Below, one piece after another: positions 41,724 through 54,670 of a DNA stretch of 64,000 bases (position 1 is its first letter; every line of letters starts with the position of its first letter). The position numbers were made by a program, and so were the translations under genes. Below the pieces are notes generated by a model. That model saw only the letters and a list, made by a program, of their open reading frames with translations, did no database searches and had not been told where the DNA came from. This DNA is from Eutreptiella sp. 'Long Island Sound 2002' (Eukaryota > Euglenozoa > Euglenophyceae > Eutreptiales > Eutreptiaceae): positions 20,723,941-20,787,940 of the forward strand of contig OZ038378.1 of NCBI GenBank assembly GCA_964036045.1, in the 5' to 3' direction.

Positions 41724-44700
41724 TCACATTCCCGGACTGACATCCATCGACGTTGCATCGTCGACCTTGTGGTCCTTCACGTTGGGGGCGGACTCGTACA
41801 CCGTGTTCATGATCACCTGCTTTGTGGTCACTCTTGTGGTCTCGCCGCGCAGCCCAATGAAGAAGATCGTGCTGATGTCGGCCCCGAAGTTCGACGGGAA
41901 ATGGAGCGTCAAGCTGCACACACTGCTGAACTTAGAATACTTTGTGGTGTACTCCAGCTTCCCATGTTGGCTGTTCTCTACCAAGTCCCACTCTTGCAGC
42001 GCGACGGAGTTGTTGGCTCTGAAAATCCAGCAGAATCGGGTGTTACTCAGTGGTACGGAGGTGGTAAGGAGTGATAGTGTGGCATGATGGGAAAATGCGA
42101 TGGCACACAGCGATGACATACATTGATGGTGTGGCGTGATGGTGGGCAGTGGCACACTGGTGGTATGGCATGGTGGCAGGAGGTGAGGCTACAGCCATGG
42201 CACACAGTGGTGGTTTACAGTGATACCATACAGTGATGGCATGGAGTGTGAAAATACAGTGATGGCACACAGTGATGGACACAGTGGTGGCATGCAGTGA
42301 TGGCACACATTAATGGCATACAGTGATAGTACGCAGTGATGGCACACAGTGATGGCATGCAGTGATGGCACTTACTAGCATGCAGTGGTGGCATATAGTA
42401 ATGGCACACAGTGACGCCATACAGTGATAGCATGGAGTGCAGGCACACAGTGATGGCACACGGTGATGGCACACCGTGATGGCATGGAGTAGTGGCATAC
42501 AGTGATGGCATACAGTGATATGATACAATGATGGCGTAGAGTGATGGCACACAGTGATGGCATACAGTGATGGCACACAGTAATGGCATACAGTGCGATG
42601 GCATGCAGTGATGGCACGTAGTGATTGCATGCAGTGATACTATGCAGTGATAGCAGAGCGATGCCCTGGAGTGCTCCCGGACAGTGATGCCCTTCATCAA
42701 TGCCATACAGTGATGGCACCCAGTGATGCAATACAGTGACTGTCTGCTGGTGTGCAGTGTTGAGGCTACAAAAGAAACATGCGAGAAGAAACATGCAAAT
42801 GGCAGGATTTGGACTCGGCCGAAAATTTGTTGGATGATAGCTACGGGTGTGAAGTATCATCCCACAATGTTTGAGCAAGAAACTCAACGGTGGTGACTGG
42901 GAACGGGCGTTGCAAGTGGCAGACCTAGGTTTCAGAATCTGTCAAAAATAGCAAAAAAAATGCCCCTCTTTGGGCAGCTTCGGTATCTAGCATGTCATGC
43001 AGGGGGCAATTTGAATTGAAACCAACCTAGATGGCTGTCTAGTGGGTTTTACACCCGATCCATGCGCTCAACAGCCCCTTTTTGGGCCCAAAAATACCGC
43101 AAAATAAGCCTTGAAAAGCACCTTTTTTGCATACTTTTTCTTGTGCTGTGTTTGCCTGCCATGGATGGTGTTGGGCACCCTTGCGGTGACAAATAATGAT
43201 GCAGGGGATCACTTGCAAGCTATTTCCATGCTGTCAACATCCTTCGATGCTCTAGTGGCACCAATAGCATGCAAGGTGCACGTGCTAGGGTAGGATTATG
43301 GGGGGTCACCTCTGCTTCCAAAAGTGGTCAAAATATTTTTTTCCAAGGTTGTTCTTGGACCACAAGCTCAAACAAGTGCTTTAAGGCCATTTTGAGCCAC
43401 ATTTGGCCCATATCAGCCCATACTAGTTCCCAACAACTCTTGAAATGGGCAATTTTAGGACATTGTAGTTCGGGCTAGGACAAGGCTAGGGGTTGGTGTT
43501 AGGGATAGGGATGGAGAACACTTTTTGCGTGCTGCAGGCGCGCCGCAGGGTTTGAGTTTCGCGGTTCCATTGCATAACAACTAAGTCAAATGAATCACAA
43601 ATGATGTCCGCCGGCAAGGAATTGATTAATGGCACGCATGTTATCTGGAGCATGTGAGAGAAGTCATTTTTAAGGTTAGTGTCTGAGCGGGGTTTGGCTT
43701 TTGGCGTGCCGCAGGTGCCGCAAGCGCCGCAGGAAAAGCGTTCTCATGGGGTTAAAGTGAGTGTCGAAGTGCAAAATGGACAAAATTTTCCTTCGGGCGC
43801 CTTTGGTGCCCGTGGACCGTCGAGCGCCTTCGGCGCCTATGGACCTTGTAGGCCACTACCTGTAGCAACTAATTGTTGGCCGCCTAAGGGGGGGGGGGGG
43901 GTAGTACCTGCGGAGCCGGCCCGTGTGGGTCTACATGGATGGTGCTACTGTTTCCGGAAAACGTACTGACGTTTGGCATTGTTATGATGTCTAGCATTTC
44001 TGGAGGATGCCGAATGCACCACGTTTGATGTAGTCTTACATGTTCACAAAAGTATCCGGTCAAAGCCATGTATTCGTTGTCATCCTCCCAGAGTCCCTCG
44101 ACGAGACCCCGTTATCTCATGGTTGCGTGGCGCTTAGGTCAAAGGGGGGGAGGGTGCAAAATGTGAACCATGAGGCCTGGCGCAGAATTTTGAAAGTTAA
44201 AAGAGGCGGGGGTTTACTACCCCTTTGTGGCGCAAATGTTTTTGGTTGTGTGGGCCATTGGTGGTGACCGTGAAAGTGCGAACACGGGTGTCTCCTCATT
44301 TGACCATCATGGCCACACATCCTCCATCATGGGGCTGAATTTAGGTCATCTCAATAGGAATTAGAGTCACCATGTACAACCATGTGGCAAAAACACCATG
44401 CTTCTAATGGCGAAAAACCTAGCCGCCGAAAAAAGGGGGGGGGGACATGCGAAACCCTCATCGTGTGCCTCCCGGTCCCCCCCCCATGGCTCAGGTTCTA
44501 GCTACAGATGGTGTGTTGGTAAACTGGTGGTAGAAAAGTGGTTGGGGTTGGTAAAAATACGGTTGTGGAACCTTTGGGGATGAACAACAGCGGTCACATC
44601 TGATGGCGGGGGTTATGAAGCAATGGATACTTTGCTACCAAACGCCCCGTTGTTGTAGGCGACCGGTCACAGCTCACAAATGTTCCGCTACACTGCAATA

Positions 44701-47700
44701 CCGTTCATGTTCATATATTTGTTCTCTAACATAGCAAACTCAGCTTACTCCCCCCTACGGCCCCGGTCGGAAGTATGTGCAGTCCTCATGGCAGCTTCAC
44801 TTGCACCCTCTTGTACTCATGCATACCGCCTCTCACACCGCAGGGTACACAATAAAGTGTACAACAAATGTACTGCATCACTGGAGACAAGATCCCGTTG
44901 TCGGAAGAGGGTCCGTTGAAAGAGCCTTGGCAACTCAGGCTGTCCCGCAACCACACATCAAAATAATCATGAGACCTGCCTGCCGAGGAAGACACCACTT
45001 TATGCCCACTTGCAGTGGGGGGACCAACAGAAACGCCTCCCAATCAAAATTGTGCAGATGCCCAAATCCTTGCGACGCCACTGCACTTGCATGTTCGCAC
45101 AGCATACGCCCCCCCCCCCTCCCAGGTTGAGAGCTGAACCCACACCCGTGGATTGCGACGCCATTGCATGGCATTGAACAAGTTGAAAGAGGCACCCATC
45201 GCCTCGTCCTCTACCTCCCGCATGCGTTGCAGAGTGTGTATCTTGAAGCGCTGCCACACTTGCTGTGTCTTGGGCGGCTGTTGCGGTCACTTCAGCGGCA
45301 TGAAACCAAGGGCGGGACACTAACAAAGCACATATCACAAAAGACTAGGGCAAGGATTGATATTTTGGTCGCCCACAATTGTGCAACTTCAATGGTATAA
45401 TGCTGAAGCGGGATCCGCGACAAGACACGGATCACATCCATGGAAAGCAAAAATTACCAAACGCCAAAATTAGCCAACAAACCCCAATTTTTTGGCAATT
45501 TTTTTTGTAATTTTGTGGTACCGCAGCAAAGAGGCCGCCCTTCCCTCCCACAATACATAGCAAAGGGATAAACCAATTTTGATTGTCCAATTGATGAGTT
45601 GATGCTTCGTTTGAAAATATGCACCATTTTGCTAGAAATACTTCAGCCACCCATAAATTGTCTGGTAGCTCAGGTTGTGCTCCGTCTCATCACCCTTTTG
45701 ATGTTGCTGCACAGCCCCAAGAACCCCATGTTGTCGTGCCCAGTCATTAATTGGTTTGATATACCCATCCTTCCAATTGTTCCGGGGAGCTGGCCTGGTC
45801 CTGTATGCATCCACCACAATAGCGGGAACAACATGACAGCCCATGACAAAAGAAGGACAAATAAGAAATAGGGGCCTGCAATGAATTAAAAGAAAAATTG
45901 CCAAAGCGACCTTGATTGTCTGGTATTTTTTTTGGGCAATATTTTTTGGGGTAATATTTGCCTTGGGTAATTTTTGCCCGGACAAGAAAACTAAAGCACG
46001 TTCTCCAAGACTAAGTTGCATAACATCAGCCCCCCACCATGCACCATTTGCACAAAATGGTGCATCCACCAATTTGCCGCCCGGATGGGAAGGGAACACC
46101 CCTGAAGGGCACCCACTCTATGTGGACCACAACACCCAAACAACGCACTACGGGACTCAAACCAAGTCCCTCTAGGCCGCAAGGCCGGGTGTGTGACCAC
46201 TCTACTACGACGATGCTTTCATAGCCCTATCCACGCAATCCCCCAACCCTTCCAAGTGAGAACTCCGACAGCCCGCCGACCGTCTTTCACCCCAAGAAAT
46301 TGCGTGCACACTTTAGCCCGCAGTGCCCCTCCACATCACTCACCTCCGTACTTGGCCAAGAGAGCTCCCTCCCAGAATATCCACTTACCAGACTCACGTA
46401 TAGCGAATGATGCTTCCTGAGGCGTATCCGGATGCTTCGCTGGAGCACCTGGCCCCTGAAGCCGTGTCCACCTCATCTGAAATCTCCCCCCATGCCGCAT
46501 CAAACCCAAACTCCATTAGCGACACTGTGTCGCTGCCTTCACCCAACGAAACTGACAGCCATACCAACTCCGGTCCCAGAACCCGGCCCACCAAAAGGGG
46601 AGGGCTCCGCCCTCCCACTCACCAGCCCCCAGAGAGGGCTCTGGCACATACCCAATACCGCCAAGCTGTTAGCAATTTCGTTACCTTCTCAGCCCATGCG
46701 CCCTGATCCACCTCACTCTACTTGCCATCAACGACAGTAACCCAAGCAGTTCTATCCACAACCTCATGTTCCACAACCTCATGTTCGACAGCGGTCCCCT
46801 CAAGCCCACCTACCCATTTGACTGCCTAACTGGGTGGTGGCCGGGGGGAGGGGGGGGCGGGGGGGGGGGGTAAAACCGTTCCTCCCGTTCAAGCGCATGC
46901 CGGGGGGTAAAGGAAGGGCGGACCATTACGCTCAGGAGAGAGTGCATGTGCAGGTAGTGCCAACCGTGGTCTTGCTGAGCACCATCCAACAGAAGACCAC
47001 AGTTTCGCATCACCTGCAAATCTGCACCATCTGCTGCCCTCAGTCTGTTGTGGAACTTCTCATCCCCGAGCACCCATCCTCAGCCAGCCAGCTTTACCCC
47101 TGGGCGAGTTGCCAGCCCCCCCCCCCCCCCCTCTGAAGGCCCCCACAGAAGGCACCTGTGCCACACTGAAGAAGCAATGCGATGATACCACATGGAACAC
47201 AGTCCCCTGCCACTTGAGCTCTGCACAACATTCACCGCATGTTGTCACGCATGGGTCAGCACAGCAAGACACTCTGTGTTTTCGAGTCATGCACATGGGC
47301 GTGGGAGGCAGCACAGTGCAATAGGTTCCCGGAAGGATTTTAGGACTGTGCTGGCAGGCACAGGGCCCCAGATGAACCCCAGACCGTCCACGCCATCAGC
47401 CTCTGCAGAAACCGGAGAACTCGTCGGCTGGCAGCCCCCCCCCCCCCACCCACCCCCAGAGGACGTTCTGTTTAGGCAACCACTTCTGCACCTCCGCCTT
47501 CAGATACGCACCCCCTCGAGCACATCCCTGCCCGGCCCTCCCTCTCAAAACGAAAGCCCTACTATCACACCGGTCGAAATCCACATCCTCGCGATTGATG
47601 AACGCCCGCATTTTGTCAGGGGCCTCCCCGTTGTCGCCGCCAATGATCACGATGGACCGCAACTTGACAACTTCGGTGAACGGAATGTAGATGATGAGGT

Positions 47701-50700
47701 CGGCGTCCACGTCAGAGGACATGTACTTCTCGGTGTCCAGCTTTTGGTGCCAGGGCTTGATGACGTCCTTGCAGGCGTCGTGGCGGTGCTCATTGAACGC
47801 CCGCACCTGCGGTGTGAACAACCACAAATGCCCCCAGAATCCGATCAAGAAGCCTGACCATCATCATGCCCCAGCCAAATGGATGGGGCGTTGCAAGACC
47901 ATTGCGTCAGGGATGAATACAAATGCTACGGCAGGTCCGGTGCTACTACCCACCCTTTGTGTCACGTCCTGTGCCATCGCATTCATGTATCTGACACTGT
48001 AAGAAACCCGCCATCAAAGACCATCGACACCTCCAATCCCCACCCCCATCAACGATGAAGACACCAGTGGATATCCATAAAGTTGCCGCGCCCGTACCCC
48101 CCACACGCGGCTGTATGACTGCTGCAATCCTGTGGATTGCAGCCGCCCCATCAGCAGAAAGCGCGTCTGTCTGCGCTTCACGTCTCCCAGTGATCAGCCG
48201 ATGCCGCAACACCAACAGTCTCTCCGTTCTGTACCTTTGAAAGGCCTTCACAAAGGGGCTCTGATGCCACTTGGGCCCAGCTACTTGGGCAGCTCCACAT
48301 AAGGCAGGGGGTGCACCCAATGAGACCCACACCACACATGAAGGTATAGTAGAATTCGGGTGATTGAGGGGGCATGGGAAGGGTGTCCGGGTGTAACCCC
48401 CTTTTCGCACAAGCTGCGGTGGACCGGGAACGTGCACAAGGGCCAGGCAGCATGTTGGTCAGCGGCTCTGCCGGGGAAAGCAGGGGGTGGGGGTGGCAGT
48501 TGGATTGGCCGTGAACAGTCAAGTGCTGTTCTTGACATCTCCGTTAACATTCCAACTGGTCTACTGACTTCCGTGGCGGCCTCACAAACAGTACTGAGTT
48601 GTGCAACTGTATTCCAAAGTACTTCACCGCCCCGGGTCAGTCAGGTTTCAAGTCATCAGTGAAATGGTAGCTTGGCCATCGGACGACAATGGTCGTCACC
48701 CTCTGGACTCTCGCTAGCATCTACCACAGCACATTGCAGTGCGGCGGTGAGGCGGAGACCCCGCACTTGCAAGGCCCAGAAATCCCTGACATGGCCAGCA
48801 ATAAGGTACCTGACAACGTTCCTGAGGGAAAATGGGAGAATAGGAAAAATCGGGGAAAGGGGGGGGGGGATATGTTGGTAAAATGGGGGAAATTGGGGAA
48901 ATATGTGGAGACTGGGGCAAAATTGGGGAAAGATATGGGAAAAAATTCTTCGCCACTTTTCCCCATTTTCCACCATTTTCCCTCCAGCCATCACCCAGTA
49001 TACCCACCCCCTGTGCCATCAGTACTGAAAACCACCATTCCCACCTTTTTGGGGGCAGTCCATCACCATTTTTCCACTTGATCTTGCAAACCGACGTATC
49101 TTCACCCATTCCCCCCCATTTTCCCCCAATGACCCCATTTCCCCCCATTTTTCCTCCGGCCATCGCCCAGGATATCCACCCCCTGTTTCCCATCAGCACT
49201 GAAAACCACCCTTTGCCACCGTTTAGGGGGTGGTTTATCGCCAATTTCCCACTCGGTTTTCCAAAAAATGACACATTTTCACCCATTTGACCCCCATTTT
49301 CCCATATCTCTCGGGGTCATTCATTATATGCCAACACAGTGGGTTTTGGCACTTTTCCTGGGTTTTCTGAACTTTGGGTCCAATGCGCCAAAATTTCGTT
49401 TCCTTTGGGGGGGGGGGGGGTATGTGTATACTTTTTCGAAATCTGTGGGAAAAGGCCGTTTCAGAAGTGTATGGGTTAACGGGTGTAGGTGGTCACATTT
49501 TTGAGCACAGAGCTGGAAATTGGACAATGCACAGGACGGAGCAATGCTCAAGAGACCACTGAATATTCCGAATCCGAATCGTTGTCACTGTTGCGCCTTT
49601 CCACAAGGGCTGGGACCCCATTGGGGCACACATCCCCCTGCTTGTGAATGGGAACATATTTCTTCAATTTTTCCCAATCCTGCAGCCTGTTTGCCTTGAC
49701 TGGCACCCACCCTGTGTTGAGTGGCATGGCCCATAGGCTGTCAGTTGTGAGGTGCACAGCAGACAGAAATTGGTGCTCCTGGCGGGTTCACGCAGGTTGC
49801 TTCGAACTGGCAGTACGAAGCTTTTTGGCACGGCTACCAGGCTCACTCCGAGTTGATTGCACCCACTTTACACCCCCAGAGCGTGCCCTTTTGCGAACCA
49901 AAGGTTTTTGTGGTGCATCAAGGGAGGCAACAGCCTGTGGCGTGAAATTGTATGTGGACATGGCAGCTGCCTGTTGACAAAAAGAGGCAGCACGTAACAT
50001 AGGCTCCGTCCAAAACAGACAAAAAGCTTAAGTCAGTCTAGCATGCAGACCTGGGTGTTCTAAATAGCCCTTTTCAAGGGCTTTCCGAATATACCCCACA
50101 TACCCACCCTTGCAGGACACTCAGTGGGCACAAATGAGGCAACAATGGCACCAACCCCCAAAAACCCACTGTGTTGGTATAATCGGAACCGACCCCAAGA
50201 GATATTTCGGAATAGTGGCCCAGCAAGGTCCCGGTAGTAGGCCTTGCTCGCAAAAAGGCGGGGAGTGCCATGAAAACGATACCGACACCGACCAGGGCAT
50301 GTCAAATGCAAAGGGTTTGCACCATACACATGGGGGGGGGGGGAGGGGTGAAGGTGGAGGGCCCATGAACGATTTAATGATTTGCTTGAGTTCAACCAGA
50401 ATGTTCCAGCAGATGCCCCCCTAAATTGAACTGCTGAGCCACTCTGGCGGGGTGGGGGGGCTGTGCCCACTTCTTGGCTGGCGTCGATGGGCTTCACACG
50501 CCATGCTACACGACGCGAGGGTGCTCTTCACCATTGATGATGTGGGAAAATGACAGGGAGCCAACACATGGCCACAGGTCACTGACGTGGCCGATCACCA
50601 CATAACACGTGGCCACCTTTGGAGTGTCGATTACGTTGTACAGAGAGTCTTTCACAGCACCCGCTTCGTCATCATAGCGGTTGCCATGATCGTGGCCCCC

Positions 50701-50772
50701 ATGGCCACCATCGTGGCCCCCATGGCTGTGGCCCCCACATCCATGGTCTTCATGCTGCTGTCTGCAGGCCAT
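41724..50772 (-). CDS. PITH-domain protein (PITHD1 ortholog), 3 exons
   Basis: Minus-strand exons are 50772-50617, 47806-47571 and 42018-41724. Introns of 2810 and 5552 nt are GT-AG with phases 0 and 2, and the joined frame encodes 228 residues (human PITHD1 is about 211). The N-terminus is a His/Gly-rich stretch (GGHSHGGHDGGHGGHDHG), also typical of PITHD1. The PITH domain follows from about residue 50: VIKPWHQKLDTEKYMSSDVD, IYIPFTEVVKLRSIVIIGG, then LEYTTKYSKFSSVCSLTLHF, NFGADISTIFFIGLRGE, VYESAPNVKDHKV. PITH domains are named for the C-terminal domain of the proteasome-interacting thioredoxin TXNL1; PITHD1 has been linked to the proteasome. No thioredoxin domain is present. The ATG at 50772 is the first in frame with the His-rich segment. 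Both introns are loaded with repeats. Confidence 0.93.
42090..42745. repeat. 15-bp tandem repeat (AGTGATGGCAYACAG) in PITHD1 intron 2
   Basis: More than 35 imperfect copies. The array begins only about 70 bp upstream of the acceptor of exon 3 (on the gene's strand). Long His/Cys/Pro frames across it are repeat translations. Confidence 0.95.
42775..43290 (+). repeat. Diverged copy of the 59.6-64 kb long repeat, inside PITHD1 intron 2
   Basis: TTTGAGCAAGAAACTCAACG, GGGAACGGGCGTTGCAAGTG and, further on, TCACTTGCAAGCT occur in the same order as in the units beyond 59633. Intervening sequence has diverged. Confidence 0.65.
43300..47570. other. Rest of PITHD1 intron 2: spacer and unassigned repeats
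   Basis: Includes G-runs at 43890 and 46842-46868, C-runs at 45110 and 47118, and AT-rich poly-T-bearing segments at 45470-45520 and 45925-45960. A minus-strand frame at 45632-46099 ends in an ordered-looking peptide (NNWKDGYIKPINDWARQHGV), perhaps transposon-derived; unassigned. Confidence 0.35.
46141..46212 (-). tRNA. tRNA-like sequence in PITHD1 intron 2
   Basis: Minus strand: A-box-like TAGAGTGGTC (46195-46204) and B-box-like GGTTTGAGTCC (46153-46163) are at tRNA spacing. The stems around the B box and the acceptor do not fold properly, so it is a relic or SINE head. Confidence 0.3.
49304..50205 (-). mobile_element. TIR DNA transposon, copy B (902 bp), nested in PITHD1 intron 1
   Basis: Oriented like the host gene. 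Termini are ATATCTCTTGGGGTCGGTTC (left, at 50205) and ATATCTCTCGGGGTCATTCA (right, at 49304), each followed by a TAT(A/G)CCAACACAGTGGGTTTT inner arm. Internal frames are MSTYNFTPQAVASLDAPQKP and KLKKYVPIHKQGDVCPNGVP with an acidic tail, both collinear with copy A. The intron-like TTTTTGTCAACAG before the first ATG is also conserved. Confidence 0.8.
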
Positions 50773-51850
50773 AATATCAGAATATCAGCCTGAGACAAAG
50801 CAACAAGGCACACGTTGGAAACTGTTGGGCCCAAAACAGACAGAAAGGCAGCATTTGCCTTGCTTGCGCCTGGTGCGCCAGGTTATTGCACAAGTACTCT
50901 CTAACACCCATAGAAATGCGTGTAGCACTAGACAGGCCTGTGCTGCTAGGGCTGCAAGCACCCCAACATCTCGCGGCCTGTTTGGTGGCATTTGACAGAT
51001 TCCGACATTATTAGGATGGGTTTTGGTCATCACTTTGGTCACAATGGGTTTCGTCTTAACACCAATTAGCTGTCTGAAGCGGTGATTATGGATGCTGGGT
51101 TGGAAACCATGATTTTGGTCCGAGAGCCCAGGTGCTTGACAACTAGACTACCCTCTAGCAAACAGTGTCAGACCTGCCATAACAGACCATCTGTGGCCCC
51201 AATGGTTGCCATGTGACCCATGTTTCTGCATGCTGGTTTCCCCGAGGATGCGAGCATGTTTGAGAAATATGTCAACTCATGGGTCGAAGGTAAACTGATT
51301 TTCCCAAAAATGAGCCATGGGGCAAAAGGCGTGTCATTGGATCATGAAAGCCCAGTTGTGATATTCCGTGGAAACGTCCAGAAGAAGCACCAAAAAAGGC
51401 CTTTTTCGGGACCCAAGAGGGTCTAGTCTAAAAAGAAACTGAGTCTCACATGACTTGCTTCAAACCCCACCATACAGACAGAAGAAAATCAGTCGTCTGC
51501 TTAACATGCACCATGTGTGGCAATCATCACTGTAGCCCAAAGCCGAGCTCATGCTGCGATACCAGGTGTTGTTAATACGTGTGCTGAGGCTGCCGTTGGC
51601 CTCACTTGGTGATGGAGATCATTGATTGGTGCTCAATTACCCCCCCCCCTTGCGCAAGCACGCTGAAAGTCAGGAAAACGACGGTAACACGGGCTCATGT
51701 GCTTAGACAAGGCCGTGCTTGCGCGCGGCGCGCGGTATCAAAAGAACGTATGTCACCGGAAACCTGCCCATACCTCACCCTAAGCACAACTGTCGCAACA
51801 GGGCACTACAACACAATGTGCAGGCAAATTTCAGCGAGTTCTGGAGGTCC
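50773..51850. other. Stretch 5' of PITHD1
   Basis: Should include the PITHD1 promoter. C-run at 51641-51649. No exon supported. Confidence 0.4.
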
Positions 51851-52943
51851 TCACTGCCCATCAGGGCCATCAGGAGCTGTGGAATAGAAGCCCTTTCCCA
51901 CCTTGCGCCTCATCTTGAACAATTGCACATGCTTGCCCTTTGGGGCAGGCTTTGGAGAAGGCTTGGCTTCAGGTTTTGGAATGGGTTTAGGCTTCCTATT
52001 CCTTGGGACAAAACTGTCATCAACAATATCTTTGGTGAAGTAAAGCTTGCCCTCAAACACATGGCCAAGGCCCCAAATCCCACGGCCCGCTTTGGCCCAC
52101 ACAATCTGCACTTCATCATCCTCCTCAGAATCTGAGCAAGACAATGAATCATCCGAAGTGAGAAGCTCTGAGTCAGAATCAGTGCCACTGTCATGCTCAG
52201 AATCAGAATCGGAGTCGGGCTTCGCATTTGCCGCGTGGTGCTCCGGGAAATCAACATCCTCCAATTGGCTCAACTTTAGGCCATTGGGGAAAATTGCTTT
52301 CCGCATGGCGGAGCGCAACTCATCATCGGAAATTGCATGCCACGCTTCTTGAACCCACTTCCCAAACTGTGCATGGGAAGGGTGAGGGATTGCCTCGGTG
52401 TCCTTCAGATTTTTGGTCTTTTCGATCACCCATGGAGCAAAGAGTTCCTCCATCTCAATATTCATTTTTTTGTTCACCTCATGCTTGTCACATGCTTGAG
52501 CCCACATGGTACTATTAGGAGGGGACACATATAGCGGCGCACCCCTCTTGCGCATAAGTTTACAAACTGAAGCATGCATGTGTGATGGAGCTCCATCAAC
52601 ACAATATATACACTTCATCTCCACAAAAAACTGTTCCAATGTATTGTCCATGATGAAAGTCATCACTTCTTCATTGGTTTTCCCCTTTTTGGCCACCGTC
52701 GCAAGGACACCACAGTGTTCCCTATGCCTAGCATCCCTTTTCAATTGATTTTCGATCTTACCGCGCGGTTGTCCCTTCAAGGGGGGCGGGGGTACCCTTC
52801 TTGTGAGGGCCCATGGCTGCACCCATGAACAAATGAACCTGCAACTCAAAGACTGGGAATCCCACGGGGCAATAGCGTTCTGGTACTGCCCCCCCCCCCT
52901 CCCCCACCTTGTGAAAACTGGGCGGCTTAGGGCAATGGTTCAC
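51851..52943 (-). pseudogene. CENP-B/pogo-like DDE transposase, partial and frameshifted
   Basis: The main frame (52849 to 51851) reads MKCIYCVDGAPSHMHASVCK, then RGAPLYVSPPNSTMWAQACD: the second catalytic Asp with D-a-SH, the PpnsT-lQ segment and the last acidic position of DDE_1 (pogo/Tigger/Fot) transposases. After the catalytic part come an acidic Asp/Ser/Glu run and a Lys/Pro-rich basic tail. Upstream, another frame (52943-52758) carries LQVHLFMGAAMGPHKKGTP, likely the preceding strand of the fold. The switch falls at a C/G run near 52778-52795. The first catalytic Asp and the DNA-binding N-terminus are missing, so it is a relic. Confidence 0.7.
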
Positions 52944-52949
52944 TCACGC

Positions 52950-54670
52950 CCCGAAAAAAACATACCTAAATAAGCCCCCCCCCCACCAGCCCAGGGAAAA
53001 TCAACAAACACGTGGCATAGCATGACACAGGGTGGCATACACAAATGACTATGAAACCAAACATAGCAATGTGTACTCAGGTCGACTTGGAGATAGGCTC
53101 CGTGTGCCACTGTTTTTTGCCTGAATACTTGACCTTGAGGCAACTGGAATGGGCTGACCTGCTGCAAAGATGGGGTGGTCCATGGGGTTGTACGGCATGT
53201 AGGAGAGGCATGCCACAGTCGTCGTGGTCCCAAGGGAATGCTGGTGTGCGTCGAGTTCAGACAGGGTGAGCACGGGGATGGGTGGGCCAAGAAGTCAGAG
53301 GGGCAGCAAAGAGAGGCCAGCATTTCAGAACGCGTGAGTCACAATCTTGATAACGAACAGGTCAGCCAAGCTGCTGCTAAGCACAAACGAACGATTATGG
53401 GGCGCAGAGGTGAACAAGAGCGGAGCCTGTCGGGCCAATTGAAACCTGGTGTGTTGGCACCGGGAGGCGGTGTGGCATTATCTCCCAGGCACTGTTTGTC
53501 TGCCACAGCATAGGTGACTGATACAAAGGAACACATCTCCTACCACCTGACAATGGTGGCAGGGAAGCGATTGTCAGAGGATTAGGGCAATGTCCAAGGG
53601 CGGCAGAGGAAAATCGTGGAAAGAAGCTTCAGATCGCCTCCTCATGCAAGTAGGCATAGGGCGCCCGGAGCTATGCGCCCTTGATCTGCAGCGAAGCCGG
53701 CCCCGCCAGGTGAGCACAACATGCACTCCATCATAATTCAGGATGAGCAGCATATGCAGGGGGGATGCTTGAATTGGAAATGGATCACGTGCTGAATCTT
53801 TGAGCACCTGAGCATTCCAGTGTTGTGATTGACACCTGACACCATACCCCTTCCTCTGAAAGGAGGGGGGGCGTAATGTGCATGCAAAATCTCTCCCCGT
53901 CCTGCCCCTGGTTTTGGGAGTATTTCTGGTACCAACGGAATGGTCTCATCCTCAGCGTTGTCATCGCATAGGGGGGGGGGGGGGGGGCAGTGATAAATCA
54001 TGTCTATGACACGAAAAATTATGTCCCTATCTTAAAGGCATGACACAGATCTTGCAGGCGAGTGAGGGGGAACCCCCACCCAGGATTACATTGATTCCCA
54101 TCAGCAAATATTCCTGTCAGTCCGAGGATGCACATCACGGAGCCCAGCGCATGCCCTGCCCCCCCTCTTTGGTACTGGTGATTCACACAAAGAAGACACG
54201 TGCAGCAGAGAACAAAACAATCAGCCATTGACTTGGACTGAGCTACTCCCGGAATATGCGAGTCTCGTAGGTTTGGGTCTGCCACGGGAGGCCACTGTGG
54301 CAGCCCTCCGCAAGGAAGGCCCTTGCCGCAGCTCAACAGGGGTTGAGGTAGACCAGTGATGTACCCTGAGAAGCAAGAAATACGTCACCGAGGCACAGCG
54401 TCATCTGGGTAACCCGAAAATCCTTCAAAGGCACACCCAGCAACTATGATCAAAGCTCAGTCGCACCCCCAAAGTCCCCTAGCGCTTGGTTCAAGCATCT
54501 ACTCACATCTGCTGAGCAATCCCTTTTGCCAATGTTCCAGGCTTCAGACCCAAGTCTGACTGCAAAACACCACACCCACCTGGGCCTGAAAATGATGTCC
54601 CGATGACCCAAATAGACCCAGAATCAACAGCAAGACTCATGGAGTTCCAAAGCCCAGCTCTTGGGCAGAC
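52950..54670. other. Gene-less spacer
   Basis: C-run at 52976-52984, G-run at 53971-53987. Minor frames on both strands, none recognisable. Confidence 0.4.

Noticed and set aside
42043..42887. His/Cys/Pro-rich minus-strand frames that look like zinc-finger repeats
   Set aside because: Translation of a 15-bp tandem repeat in a PITHD1 intron.
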